Assembly (NCBI GenBank): GCA_029779385.1
Contig: JAKPAQ010000030.1
Coordinates: forward strand, 1-9,977
DNA: 9,977 bases
Direction: 5' to 3'
From: Actinomycetes bacterium
Lineage (GTDB): Bacteria > Actinomycetota > Actinomycetes > Propionibacteriales > Nocardioidaceae
Of this stretch, positions 1-6,142 are shown piece after piece. The notes beneath the pieces were generated by a model, which searched no databases, had not been told where the DNA came from, and was given only the letters and a program-made list of their open reading frames with translations. Each line of letters opens with the position of its first letter. Position 1 is the first letter of the stretch. Both the position numbers and the translations under genes were made by a program.

Positions 1-1191
1 ACTGCCCACATAGCCGATGACCTGACCGCGCGAAACCTTCGCGCCAGCAGAAACCGCGAACGCCGACAAATGGTTGTAGGTAGTGATGACGCTGACGCCG
101 CGCTTGACCCCGTTGTTCAAGATCACCCGGTTGCCGTATCCGCCGTTGTAATACTGCGAAATGACCTTTCCGCCAGCGGCCGCCCGGATCGGCGTGCCAC
201 AACCGACACCAAAATCGGTGCCGTCATGCAACTTATAGACCCCAGTGATCGGGTGACGGCGCATCCCATACCGCGAAGTGATCGGGCCCGAAACCGGACG
301 ACTCAACGTGCCACCAGAATCACCGGTGCTCCCGCCGCCACCGCCGCCACCCTTATTCGCCTTCTCAAGTTCGCGGCGGACGATCTCTTGCATCTGGTTT
401 TCTAACGCAACCCGCTCCGACTCCAGCGCCGCCTGCAATTTCAAATCATCGGCCAAAGCCGAATCGGCTTGGCGTTTCGCCTGCGAACGGGCCGTAACCA
501 AACTTGCCACCGCCGCAGCCTGCTGCTCGGCCTGGGCAGTCAACGTCTGCATCTGAACGACGACCGCTTCGGCCTGCTTCTTCTGCGCCGCGACCTGATC
601 GCGCAGGCCTTCGACCTTGTCGCGCTCAACTCCCAGCATCACCTCAGACGCGGCCAACTCCTGCATGATCGCGACCTGCGCATCGCCAACCGAAGCCGAA
701 ATGCTCATCTGCTCGGAGAACTCGATCGGATCAGTGCCACGCAACAGATCACCGAAAATCTGCAAGCCGCGATCACCGGACATCACCGAATCGACGGCGA
801 ACTGCGAAACCGTACCCTCCGACTCACCCAACTCCCGCTCGGCCGCTTCCAAGCGACGCTCGGCCCGCGCAAGTTGCGCCTTGGCCTGCTCGAGTTCGGC
901 GCGAAGACGGCCGTCATTTGCGACCGCAACCGCCAATTGACCCCTCGTCTGACCCAACGCAGTCTGAGCGGCCGTCAAACGCACTTGGGCCAAACCGAGC
1001 GCGTTCTTCGCGTCGCGGGCAGCCTTCGTCGACTCCTGGACTTCGCCGCGAGCATCACGAAGTTTCTTCTTAGTCTCGCGCTGCTCGCGCTTCACATCGT
1101 CTTTTTCGCCACCAAAAGTGGGCGCAGTGAAACCGGCCACCAGCATCATGCTGAGGGCGGTAGCAACCAGCGGCTTACGTAAACTCGCCAT
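1..1191 (-). CDS. Secreted coiled-coil M23 (LytM-type) peptidoglycan endopeptidase, C-terminus cut by window edge
   Basis: The open frame runs from an ATG at 1191 off the left edge, so 397 residues are visible and the C-terminus is missing. Residues 1-30 form a signal peptide (basic MASLRK, then a hydrophobic core). Residues about 32-278 are rich in Ala, Gln, Glu, Lys and Arg without prolines, as in a long coiled coil. A Gly/Ser linker (about 281-295) leads to the M23 domain, starting near RPVSGPITSRYGMR. Zinc-site motif HDGTD gives H322 and D326, and NHLS gives catalytic-type H374. The terminal HxH motif would lie beyond the edge. M23 enzymes cut peptidoglycan peptide cross-bridges outside the membrane. 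Coiled-coil hydrolases next to ftsEX (compare EnvC, PcsB, RipC) are switched on by FtsX; I infer the same here. The start is supported by the signal peptide and an upstream GAGG, although that lies only 2 bases from the ATG. Family call is firm; FtsX partnership is inferred from position. Confidence 0.93.
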   Translation of the reverse strand, partial: MASLRKPLVATALSMMLVAGFTAPTFGGEKDDVKREQRETKKKLRDARGEVQESTKAARDAKNALGLAQVRLTAAQTALGQTRGQLAVAVANDGRLRAELEQAKAQLARAERRLEAAERELGESEGTVSQFAVDSVMSGDRGLQIFGDLLRGTDPIEFSEQMSISASVGDAQVAIMQELAASEVMLGVERDKVEGLRDQVAAQKKQAEAVVVQMQTLTAQAEQQAAAVASLVTARSQAKRQADSALADDLKLQAALESERVALENQMQEIVRRELEKANKGGGGGGGSTGDSGGTLSRPVSGPITSRYGMRRHPITGVYKLHDGTDFGVGCGTPIRAAAGGKVISQYYNGGYGNRVILNNGVKRGVSVITTYNHLSAFAVSAGAKVSRGQVIGYVGS

Positions 1192-1329
1192 GGCCTCGAT
1201 CCGGGGAAGTGTCCGTGGGACGGAATCGTGCTTGTGACGTGAGTGACTCTACGGCACCACTTGAAGGTTTAGCGGGCAACGATGATGCGGCGTGTTGCCC
1301 GCCGGCGACGTCGACTTCTCGGGACTAAC
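1192..1329 (-). other. ftsX-M23 peptidase intergenic region
   Basis: This 138-base gap breaks the otherwise tight minus-strand run. Reading along the minus strand it holds the hairpin at 1302-1272, then a TAGAGT hexamer at 1251-1246 that fits a TANNNT -10 box but has no convincing -35 at 17-18 bases. If used, it would give the peptidase gene a leader of roughly 45-50 bases. A small perfect 5-bp stem with a 3-base loop lies at 1212-1224. The layout suggests that the peptidase gene can be transcribed separately from ftsEX. No coding frame here looks real. Confidence 0.4.
1272..1302 (-). terminator. Perfect 9-bp stem hairpin downstream of ftsX
   Basis: Arms GCGGGCAAC (1272-1280) and GTTGCCCGC (1294-1302) are exact reverse complements around a 13-base loop. 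The stem starts 28 bases past the ftsX stop codon. No T-run follows on the minus strand (TAAACCTTC), so it is not a textbook rho-independent terminator, although U-poor hairpin terminators are described in Actinobacteria. It could instead be a transcript-stabilising or attenuating structure, or a protein site. The inverted repeat is certain; its role is not. Confidence 0.45.
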
Positions 1330-2244
1330 TCAAACGTCCAAATACTTGCGGGTCATCACAAACGTCGGGACCAACGCCAACAGCAACGCCAACAACGTCG
1401 TCATGCCCATCACCGACACTGCGTCCTCCCAGCGGACCCACGTCGTGATCCGGCCGAGCGTGTCACGCAAATAGCCGTAAACCACAAAGTGCATGAACGC
1501 CGCTAAGCCTAGGGCGGCTAGCGCCGCCGAGATCAACGCCGCCACCAGCGATTCGAGAATGAACGGCGCCTGAATATGCCAGCTGGACGCGCCAACCAGA
1601 CGCATGATGCCGATCTCGCGGCGGCGCGCGAAGGCCGTCATCCGAATGGTGTTGGACACCTGCAAGATCGCCGCAAAAATCAACAGCGCCGCCGTCGCCA
1701 ACGCCGCCCACTGCAGCTTGTCGAGCATCTCGAACAGCGGCCCGAGCAGGCTGCGCAACGAATTCACGTTGCCGACGCCGTCCATGCCCGAAACCTCACT
1801 GATGACGCCATCAAACTGTTGCGGGTCCTTCAACGTCACGAAATAGGACTCCGGGAACGCGTCCGCGCCGAGCGTCTCCAACTGCTTTCGGCCCGTATCG
1901 GTCTGGCCCAACAGTTCACGCGCTTGCGCGAAGTTCTCCGCCGGTGTCCGTACCGCGTAGGACTTGACCTCCGCGTTCGACTCTAGGGCGGCGCGAACGG
2001 CCTGCTTTTGCTCATCGGTCGCGGTGCCACCGACACAAGTTGGGGCCGGCGAGTTCTTCGTACACAAGTTCACCTGCAGTTGCAGACGGTCGCCGAAATA
2101 GCGTTCCGTTCGGTCAACCTGCGCCTGGATCAACAGACCAAGTGACGCCAACAGCAACGACACACTCATCGTGACCACCAACGAAATCGTCATCGACGTG
2201 TTCCGGGTGAGGCTGGCTCGCAGCTCTTTCAAGATTGCACGCAT
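1330..2244 (-). CDS. ftsX: Cell division ABC transporter permease-like protein FtsX
   Basis: FtsX is the membrane half of the FtsEX complex. It does not appear to transport a substrate; it passes the ATPase cycle of FtsE to peptidoglycan hydrolases outside the cell. The 304 residues show the four-helix plan: TM1 about 20-42, a large extracytoplasmic loop about 43-176, TM2 about 178-198, TM3 about 228-255 and TM4 about 274-297. The family hallmark RRREIGIMRLVGAS lies at 207-220, between TM2 and TM3. The outer loop carries C61 and C70, a close cysteine pair that could form a disulfide; as I recall, mycobacterial FtsX also has such a pair there. The ATG lies 5 bases past the ftsE stop, so the genes are almost certainly co-transcribed and probably translationally coupled; no strong Shine-Dalgarno is seen. 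A long gap and a hairpin separate it from the M23 hydrolase gene, its likely extracellular partner. Confidence 0.97.
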   Translation of the reverse strand: MRAILKELRASLTRNTSMTISLVVTMSVSLLLASLGLLIQAQVDRTERYFGDRLQLQVNLCTKNSPAPTCVGGTATDEQKQAVRAALESNAEVKSYAVRTPAENFAQARELLGQTDTGRKQLETLGADAFPESYFVTLKDPQQFDGVISEVSGMDGVGNVNSLRSLLGPLFEMLDKLQWAALATAALLIFAAILQVSNTIRMTAFARRREIGIMRLVGASSWHIQAPFILESLVAALISAALAALGLAAFMHFVVYGYLRDTLGRITTWVRWEDAVSVMGMTTLLALLLALVPTFVMTRKYLDV

Positions 2245-2249
2245 GAGTC

Positions 2250-2939
2250 TCAGTTCTCGTAGCCGTAGATTCCGCGGGCCTCATCACGCAGGACCCGACC
2301 CTCGCTAAGTTCAATGACTCGCTTACGCATCTGGTCGACGATCGTCGAGTCGTGGGTGGCCATCACCACCGTGGTGTCTTCGCGGTTGATCCGATCCAAC
2401 AACTTCATGATCCCCACACTCGTGTTCGGGTCGAGGTTGCCGGTCGGTTCGTCCGCGATCAAGATCATCGGCCGGTTGACGTAGGCGCGCGCGATCGCGA
2501 CGCGCTGTTGCTCGCCACCGGACAACTCGTCCGGGCGCCGATGACCCTTGCCTTCAAGGCCGACCATTTCCAAAGTCTCGGGCACCAGACGTTTGATTTC
2601 TTCGCGCGGTTTGCCGATCACCTCAAGGGCGAAGGAGACGTTCTCAAAGACGGTGCGGTTGGGCAAGAGCCGGAAGTCCTGGAAAACCGTGCCAATCTGG
2701 CGGCGCAACTTCGGCACCTTCCAACTTGGCAGCTTGTTGATCTCCTTGCCGGCCACAAAAACGTGGCCCGAAGATGGGCGCACCTCACGCAGGATCAGCC
2801 GCATGAACGTGGACTTACCCGAACCAGAACTGCCGACGAGGAACACGAACTCGCCCTTGGTGATTTCCAAGTTGAGTCGGTCCAAGGCGGCACGCTTCTG
2901 GCCGGGGTAGGTCTTGGAGACCTTGTCGAAGCGAATCAC
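2250..2939 (-). CDS. ftsE: Cell division ATP-binding protein FtsE
   Basis: FtsE is the cytoplasmic ATPase of the FtsEX divisome complex; ATP hydrolysis is coupled through FtsX to activation of septal wall hydrolases. The 229-residue protein has every ABC ATPase motif: Walker [10 protein letters not shown] (36-44), Q-loop Q87 in VFQDFRLL, signature LSGGEQQR (139-146), Walker B ILIADEPT (159-166, catalytic E164) and H-loop H196 in ATHD. Length and the motif PNRTVFENV are typical of FtsE rather than of general importers. The start is GTG. No Shine-Dalgarno precedes it, but a TACACT box ends 7 bases upstream, which suggests a leaderless transcript starting at the GTG. It lies 36 bases after the peroxidase stop, so it may also receive read-through from upstream genes. 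Confidence 0.98.
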   Translation of the reverse strand: MIRFDKVSKTYPGQKRAALDRLNLEITKGEFVFLVGSSGSGKSTFMRLILREVRPSSGHVFVAGKEINKLPSWKVPKLRRQIGTVFQDFRLLPNRTVFENVSFALEVIGKPREEIKRLVPETLEMVGLEGKGHRRPDELSGGEQQRVAIARAYVNRPMILIADEPTGNLDPNTSVGIMKLLDRINREDTTVVMATHDSTIVDQMRKRVIELSEGRVLRDEARGIYGYEN

Positions 2940-2952
2940 TCGATCGAGTGTA
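2937..2952 (-). promoter_or_regulatory. Candidate leaderless ftsE promoter with overlapping palindrome
   Basis: On the minus strand, TACACT (2952-2947) is followed by 7 bases and then the ftsE GTG (2939-2937). This spacing puts the transcription start at the start codon. No good -35 is visible. The perfect 14-bp palindrome CACTCGATCGAGTG (2937-2950) overlaps both the hexamer and the start codon, so a bound repressor could block RNA polymerase there. The bases are certain; promoter and operator roles are inferred. Confidence 0.5.
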
Positions 2953-2975
2953 GGCGTGTGAGGTAAAGAAACTGG

Positions 2976-4160
2976 TCAGGCGAGCGGTTCAAACAACGCC
3001 GCGCCGACGAACTCGCCGGGTCGCACCCCTGCCGGGATCCAAAACACGGCCGAACCGATCGGGGTCGTCCACTCGTTCAACCCGTCGACTTCGGCGAGGC
3101 GTTGCTGGACCGGCAAAAACTGATGCTCAATGTCTGCCTGGAAGGTAGTAAAGATCAGCCCGACCGCATCAGAACTGCCGGGCCCCAAGTCATAGTTGTA
3201 GGCCCTACGTAGAAAGCGTTGCGACCGATCGTCGGTCTGGGCGCGTCTGATATGCGCAGCCGGGCCGATCACCGTGAACCCGTTTTCGTCGGTTGCCTCA
3301 AGATCTGGCACGTCGTGTTCGCTGGTGCCCGTCAGCGGCGACCCGTCGCTCAACCGGCGCCCGACCGCAAACTCGCGGCTTGTTCGGTCGGCCTTTTCCC
3401 AATTGTCCAGATTCATCGCGATCCGGCGGATGACCATGGTGGTGGAGTCGTCTTCGCGCCAAACCACCTCGGCGAAATCGGTCGACTGCGGTTCGGGGTT
3501 GACGGTCCCGTCGACCTGGCCGAACAGGTTGCGCATCGTGGTGCCGGGCGGGTGCACTCCCAAACCCTGCCGAAAACCCACCTGCGACCAGCGGACCGTG
3601 GCGAATGCTCGGGAATCTCGCACCAGCAGGTGGACCGCGTGTGCCACCGAAATCGGATCGTCGCCGGCAACCTGCAACAACAGGTCACCGTCGCTCCAAT
3701 CGTCTTGGAGTCGATCGATCTGCTTGAACGCCGGCAGCGGCGCCAGCCAGCTAGGTACGTTCTTTTTCCCGACAAGCGCCGCGACAAGACCAGGACCGAA
3801 GCCAAAAGTGACCGTTAGCCGAGCCGGCGTACTGGCCAGTTCGGGTTCAAGATCGGCCAACGGCGCTCGCCCGGAGGCGAGCCGCTGGGCGTCGTCGGTT
3901 AGCAACTCCAGCAGTCGGCGGATCTCGTCTGGGCCCGGTCTGCCGTTCAGGTCGAAAGCGACGAGCGTCTGGTTCGCTTGCGGCTCACCCTCGATGCCGG
4001 CCTGGTGGCTGCCGTAAAACTCGAGCGTCTCTGCACCGATCGGCGCCGCATCGACCGCTTGGGCCGGAGCCGAGGACGCCGAAGCAACCGCCAGCCCGCC
4101 AGCGATCGTGGCGCCACCAGCAATGGCGGCCCCACGACCCAGCAGTTCGCGGCGCTTCAA
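2976..4160 (-). CDS. Tat-exported DyP-type heme peroxidase (DtpA/EfeB-like)
   Basis: A 394-residue protein of the dye-decolorizing peroxidase family, which uses heme and hydrogen peroxide to oxidise substrates. The N-terminus KRRELLGRG followed by a mild Ala/Gly hydrophobic stretch (about 10-34) is a Tat signal, so the folded, heme-loaded enzyme would be exported. Family marks: distal GxxDG motif GQVDG (214-218, D217), proximal heme ligand H303 in AHIRRA, distal Arg R318 or R319 in RRAYNYD, and the C-terminal block SAVFWIPAGV plus ALFEPL. Length is normal. The start is TTG, 2 bases after the stop of the upstream copper-chaperone gene; the Tat motif directly behind it supports this start and translational coupling. 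In Streptomyces lividans a DtpA next to a PCuAC protein is needed to mature the copper oxidase GlxA. EfeB-type iron-linked peroxidases are the alternative, but no efeU or efeO is visible here. Confidence 0.93.
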   Translation of the reverse strand: MKRRELLGRGAAIAGGATIAGGLAVASASSAPAQAVDAAPIGAETLEFYGSHQAGIEGEPQANQTLVAFDLNGRPGPDEIRRLLELLTDDAQRLASGRAPLADLEPELASTPARLTVTFGFGPGLVAALVGKKNVPSWLAPLPAFKQIDRLQDDWSDGDLLLQVAGDDPISVAHAVHLLVRDSRAFATVRWSQVGFRQGLGVHPPGTTMRNLFGQVDGTVNPEPQSTDFAEVVWREDDSTTMVIRRIAMNLDNWEKADRTSREFAVGRRLSDGSPLTGTSEHDVPDLEATDENGFTVIGPAAHIRRAQTDDRSQRFLRRAYNYDLGPGSSDAVGLIFTTFQADIEHQFLPVQQRLAEVDGLNEWTTPIGSAVFWIPAGVRPGEFVGAALFEPLA

Positions 4161-4162
4161 GG

Positions 4163-4642
4163 TCAGTGACCGGCGGTTTCGCCCTGGTTGTAGTCCTCGT
4201 CGGCGCCCATGAAGTCCTTGGCGGTGGCGGAGAACTCAAACTCAGTGTCGTCGGCGAAAGTCAGCTTGAAGTCGATTTTGTCGCCCGGCTTGATCGGTTC
4301 GGTCAAGTTCAGCAGCATCAGGTGTTTTCCGCCCGGCTCCAGCGCGAGCGAACCACCCGCGGGGATGGTGAAGCCGTCGACCATGCTCATCTTGCCGTCG
4401 ACAGTTTCGTGAAGCTCGGCAGTGTCGGTGATCGTGGTGGTAACGGCCGTGACTTTCGCGTCCTCATCGCCACTGTTGCTTAGTACGCCGAACGCGGCGC
4501 TCATGTCCATGTCGGTGGCTTTTACCCACGCGTCGGCAATGGCGATCCCGTGCGCTTGACCGTGGTCTTCGGTCTCGGCCGAACCACACGCAGAAACGAC
4601 GAACAGCGAAGCGAACAGGATTGGCAGGAGTTTACGAATCAT
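4163..4642 (-). CDS. PCuAC-family copper-binding lipoprotein
   Basis: This 159-residue protein belongs to the periplasmic copper chaperone PCuAC family, which binds Cu(I) with His and Met side chains and hands it to secreted or membrane cuproproteins. A signal peptide ends in the lipobox VSAC, making C19 the lipidated residue and placing the mature protein on the outer face of the membrane. Family features: AELHET (H78), the Met pair M85/M87, the IPAGGSLALEPGGKH strand region, and HLM (H107, M109). Compared with the usual H-X10-M-X21-HxM pattern, both spacings look about two residues short. Extra potential ligands are H27, H31, M45, M47 and the terminal H159. The start is ATG; a GGAG lies only 2 bases away, too near for a good ribosome site, while TATTCT ends 7 bases upstream. 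It is followed 2 bases later by the DyP peroxidase, like the Streptomyces ecuC-dtpA pair. Confidence 0.92.
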   Translation of the reverse strand: MIRKLLPILFASLFVVSACGSAETEDHGQAHGIAIADAWVKATDMDMSAAFGVLSNSGDEDAKVTAVTTTITDTAELHETVDGKMSMVDGFTIPAGGSLALEPGGKHLMLLNLTEPIKPGDKIDFKLTFADDTEFEFSATAKDFMGADEDYNQGETAGH

Positions 4643-4649
4643 GGCTCCA

Positions 4650-4655
4650 AGAATA
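4650..4655 (-). promoter_or_regulatory. Candidate leaderless -10 box for the PCuAC-peroxidase pair
   Basis: TATTCT (4655-4650, minus strand) lies in the 24-base gap after prfB and ends exactly 7 bases before the ATG at 4642. This matches the TANNNT-N7-start geometry of leaderless actinobacterial genes and of ftsE and prfB in this window. It would allow the copper/peroxidase genes to be expressed apart from prfB. No -35 is evident. Confidence 0.45.
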
Positions 4656-4666
4656 CGTTGCAGCAG

Positions 4667-5776
4667 TTAGGCCGAGGCACCCTGGTTGCGGCGCCAACGA
4701 ATGCCGGCCTCGATGAAGCCGTCGATCTCGCCATCGAGGACCGATTGGGTGTTTCCGGTCTCAAATTCGGTGCGCAAATCCTTGACCAGTTGGTAGGGGT
4801 TGAGCACGTAGTTGCGCATCTGGTCGCCCCAACTGGCAGCAACATCTCCGCGAAGTTCGTCTAGGTGCGCCCGCTCTTCGGCCTTTTTCAGTGCGAGTAG
4901 TTTCGCCTTCAAGATCACCATCGCGCTGGCCTTGTTCTGCAACTGTGACTTTTCGTTCTGGCAGCTGACCACCACGCCGGTCGGCAAGTGAGTCAATCGC
5001 ACGGCCGAGTCAGTCGTGTTGACGCTTTGTCCACCAGGCCCACTGGAGCGGTAGACGTCGACGCGGATCTCCTCGTCGGGGATGTCGATGTCGTCGGTCG
5101 CTTCGAGCACCGGCACAACTTCGACCGCGGCGAACGAAGTTTGGCGCCGGCCCTGGTTATCGAACGGGCTGATCCGCACCAGTCGGTGCGTGCCGGCCTC
5201 GACCGAAAGCGTGCCGTAGGCGTAGGGAGCCTTGACCGCGAACGTCGTTGACTTTAGGCCCGCTTCTTCGGCATAGGACGTGTCATAGATTTCGACGACA
5301 TACTTGTGGCGTTCGGCCCAACGGATGTACATCCGCTGCAGCATTTCGGCGAAATCTGCCGCGTCGACGCCGCCGGCGCCCGAGCGGATTGTGATGAGCG
5401 CGTCGCGTTCGTCGTATTCGCCTGAAAGCAAGGTGCGCACTTCGAGGCTGTCGATGGCGGTTTCGAGCCGGCCGATTTCGCTTCCGGCTTCAACCGCAGA
5501 GTCTTCGTCGCCTTCTTCGTCCGCAAACTCGATTAGCACTTCAACGTCGTCGAGGCGCTGGCGAAGACCATTGACTCGCTCAACCTCGGCTTGCAGACCA
5601 GAGAGCCGGCCGGTGACCTTTTGCGCGTTCGCCTGGTCGTCCCACAAATCCGGCGCGCCCACCTGCTCTTGGAGTTCGGCGATCTCGGCTTCGATCTTGG
5701 GCAGGTCGAGCACCTTCTCGATCGAGGTGAGGGTCGCGTCGAGTTTTTTGAGCTGTTCGGTCAAATCGGTGGCCAC
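4667..5776 (-). CDS. prfB: Peptide chain release factor 2 (RF2)
   Basis: RF2 recognises UGA and UAA stop codons in the ribosomal A site and triggers peptide release. The predicted 369-residue protein has the codon-recognition tripeptide SPF (203-205), which marks RF2 rather than RF1, and the catalytic GGQ (248-250) in [11 protein letters not shown]. The N-terminal helical domain (1-110) contains APDLWDD, typical of RF2. I chose the GTG at 5776 over an in-frame GTG at 5818: it gives the normal family length, drops 14 unconserved residues and lies 7 bases behind a TAGCCT box. The frame is continuous, so the autoregulatory programmed frameshift seen in E. coli prfB is absent. Downstream neighbours are the PCuAC gene (24 bases away), then the peroxidase and ftsEX. 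In many Actinobacteria prfB lies directly before ftsE, so the two genes between look inserted. Confidence 0.97.
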   Translation of the reverse strand: MATDLTEQLKKLDATLTSIEKVLDLPKIEAEIAELQEQVGAPDLWDDQANAQKVTGRLSGLQAEVERVNGLRQRLDDVEVLIEFADEEGDEDSAVEAGSEIGRLETAIDSLEVRTLLSGEYDERDALITIRSGAGGVDAADFAEMLQRMYIRWAERHKYVVEIYDTSYAEEAGLKSTTFAVKAPYAYGTLSVEAGTHRLVRISPFDNQGRRQTSFAAVEVVPVLEATDDIDIPDEEIRVDVYRSSGPGGQSVNTTDSAVRLTHLPTGVVVSCQNEKSQLQNKASAMVILKAKLLALKKAEERAHLDELRGDVAASWGDQMRNYVLNPYQLVKDLRTEFETGNTQSVLDGEIDGFIEAGIRWRRNQGASA

Positions 5777-5783
5777 TTGGTTG

Positions 5784-5789
5784 AGGCTA
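5784..5789 (-). promoter_or_regulatory. Candidate leaderless -10 box for prfB
   Basis: TAGCCT (5789-5784, minus strand) is followed by CAACCAA and the GTG at 5776. The 7-base distance would put the transcript start at the start codon; no Shine-Dalgarno is present. It also supports the shorter prfB start, because with the GTG at 5818 this box would lie inside the coding frame. No clear -35 is seen. Confidence 0.45.
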
Positions 5790-5865
5790 CCGGTCAAGGT
5801 GTCGCGGCGCCGAATCACCCAGACGCCGCCTAGGACCCCAGCGAGCCCGAACTAGCCAAACTCGG

Positions 5866-5889
5866 CTGAGCCAGATTGGGCCTGCTCAG
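5866..5889. repeat. Small inverted repeat at the end of the candidate small gene
   Basis: CTGAGC (5866-5871) and GCTCAG (5884-5889) are exact reverse complements with a 12-base loop. The repeat overlaps the stop codon of the possible 49-residue peptide and lies about 90 bases upstream of prfB. No T-run follows on either strand. It may be a weak terminator for the small gene, but arms of this length can arise by chance. Apart from this and the small reading frame, I see nothing in 5777-6142. Confidence 0.25.
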
Positions 5890-6035
5890 CGGGCGAGGTT
5901 GACGAAGTGTGATGTTGGGGTGGACGTGGGCTGCGGATCGGCTACCTGACCGATCACCGTAATCGTGGCGAAAAACGTCGCGCACGAAAGCACAAGGGCC
6001 GCTCTGCCTGCAAAGCGCCAATGAATGCGGTTCAT
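5886..6035 (-). CDS. Possible small membrane-anchored or secreted peptide (49 aa), unrecognised
   Basis: This short frame starts at ATG 6035 and ends at TGA 5886-5888. The product has a basic N-terminus (MNRIHWRFAGR), one hydrophobic stretch at about residues 12-31 (ALVLSCATFFATITVIG), and a short polar Pro/Thr/Ser tail. That layout fits a small single-pass or secreted peptide. An in-frame ATG at 6053, right after a stop codon, would give 55 residues. About two thirds of third codon positions are G or C, compatible with coding. Against it: there is no Shine-Dalgarno, and the TATAGT just before the ATG is too close to be its leaderless -10 box. I do not recognise a family, and cannot exclude a chance frame. 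Confidence 0.4.
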   Translation of the reverse strand: MNRIHWRFAGRAALVLSCATFFATITVIGQVADPQPTSTPTSHFVNLAR

Positions 6036-6130
6036 GACTATACGCAAACGCATCTAGGTGAACTTGGAGCGAACGTGCCACGAAGTCTGGTCAACACCTC
6101 GCCGACGCTCAAAAGTCAGTCGCCTTGGTG

Positions 6131-6136
6131 CATGAT
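6131..6136 (+). promoter_or_regulatory. Weak candidate -10 box for the DUF2510 gene
   Basis: CATGAT ends 6 bases before the ATG at 6143. It keeps A at position 2 and T at position 6, the most important -10 bases, but lacks the first T. No Shine-Dalgarno is present, so a leaderless start is again plausible. Weaker than the boxes of prfB, the PCuAC gene and ftsE. Confidence 0.25.
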
Positions 6137-6142
6137 TGGGCT

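Noticed and set aside
1..72. Missing C-terminal HxH motif in the M23 domain as a sign of inactivation
   Set aside because: The motif would fall beyond the left edge, so its absence is only truncation by the window.
469..1182. Plus-strand frame opposite the M23 peptidase
   Set aside because: Mirror of the coiled-coil gene, with a Leu/Arg/His-rich translation; the minus strand has a signal peptide, coiled coil and M23 motifs in one frame.
1192..1329. c-di-AMP riboswitch before the wall hydrolase gene
   Set aside because: Such riboswitches precede hydrolase genes in some Actinobacteria, but this gap is short and I could not find the conserved core; only simple hairpins are seen.
2352..2966. 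Long plus-strand frame opposite ftsE (and shorter ones beside it)
   Set aside because: It lies antisense to a gene with all ABC ATPase motifs; its His/Arg/Leu-rich translation is the usual by-product of high-GC codon use on the other strand.
3219..4017. Two long overlapping plus-strand frames opposite the DyP peroxidase
   Set aside because: Both mirror a gene with clear heme and Tat motifs, and neither translation shows a family pattern.
2976..4160. EfeUOB iron-uptake system
   Set aside because: The peroxidase is related to EfeB, but no EfeU permease or EfeO gene adjoins it; the PCuAC neighbour points to copper instead.
4667..5776. Programmed +1 frameshift in prfB
   Set aside because: The frame is continuous through the N-terminal domain with no internal UGA, so that control is absent here.
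5774..5818. Longer prfB start at GTG 5818
   Set aside because: Adds 14 residues not expected in RF2, and no promoter or ribosome site supports it; the GTG at 5776 gives normal family length and has a -10 box 7 bases upstream.
5830..6081. 83-residue minus-strand frame upstream of prfB
   Set aside because: No hydrophobic or domain pattern and no ribosome site; the overlapping frame 5886-6035 has a more protein-like layout.
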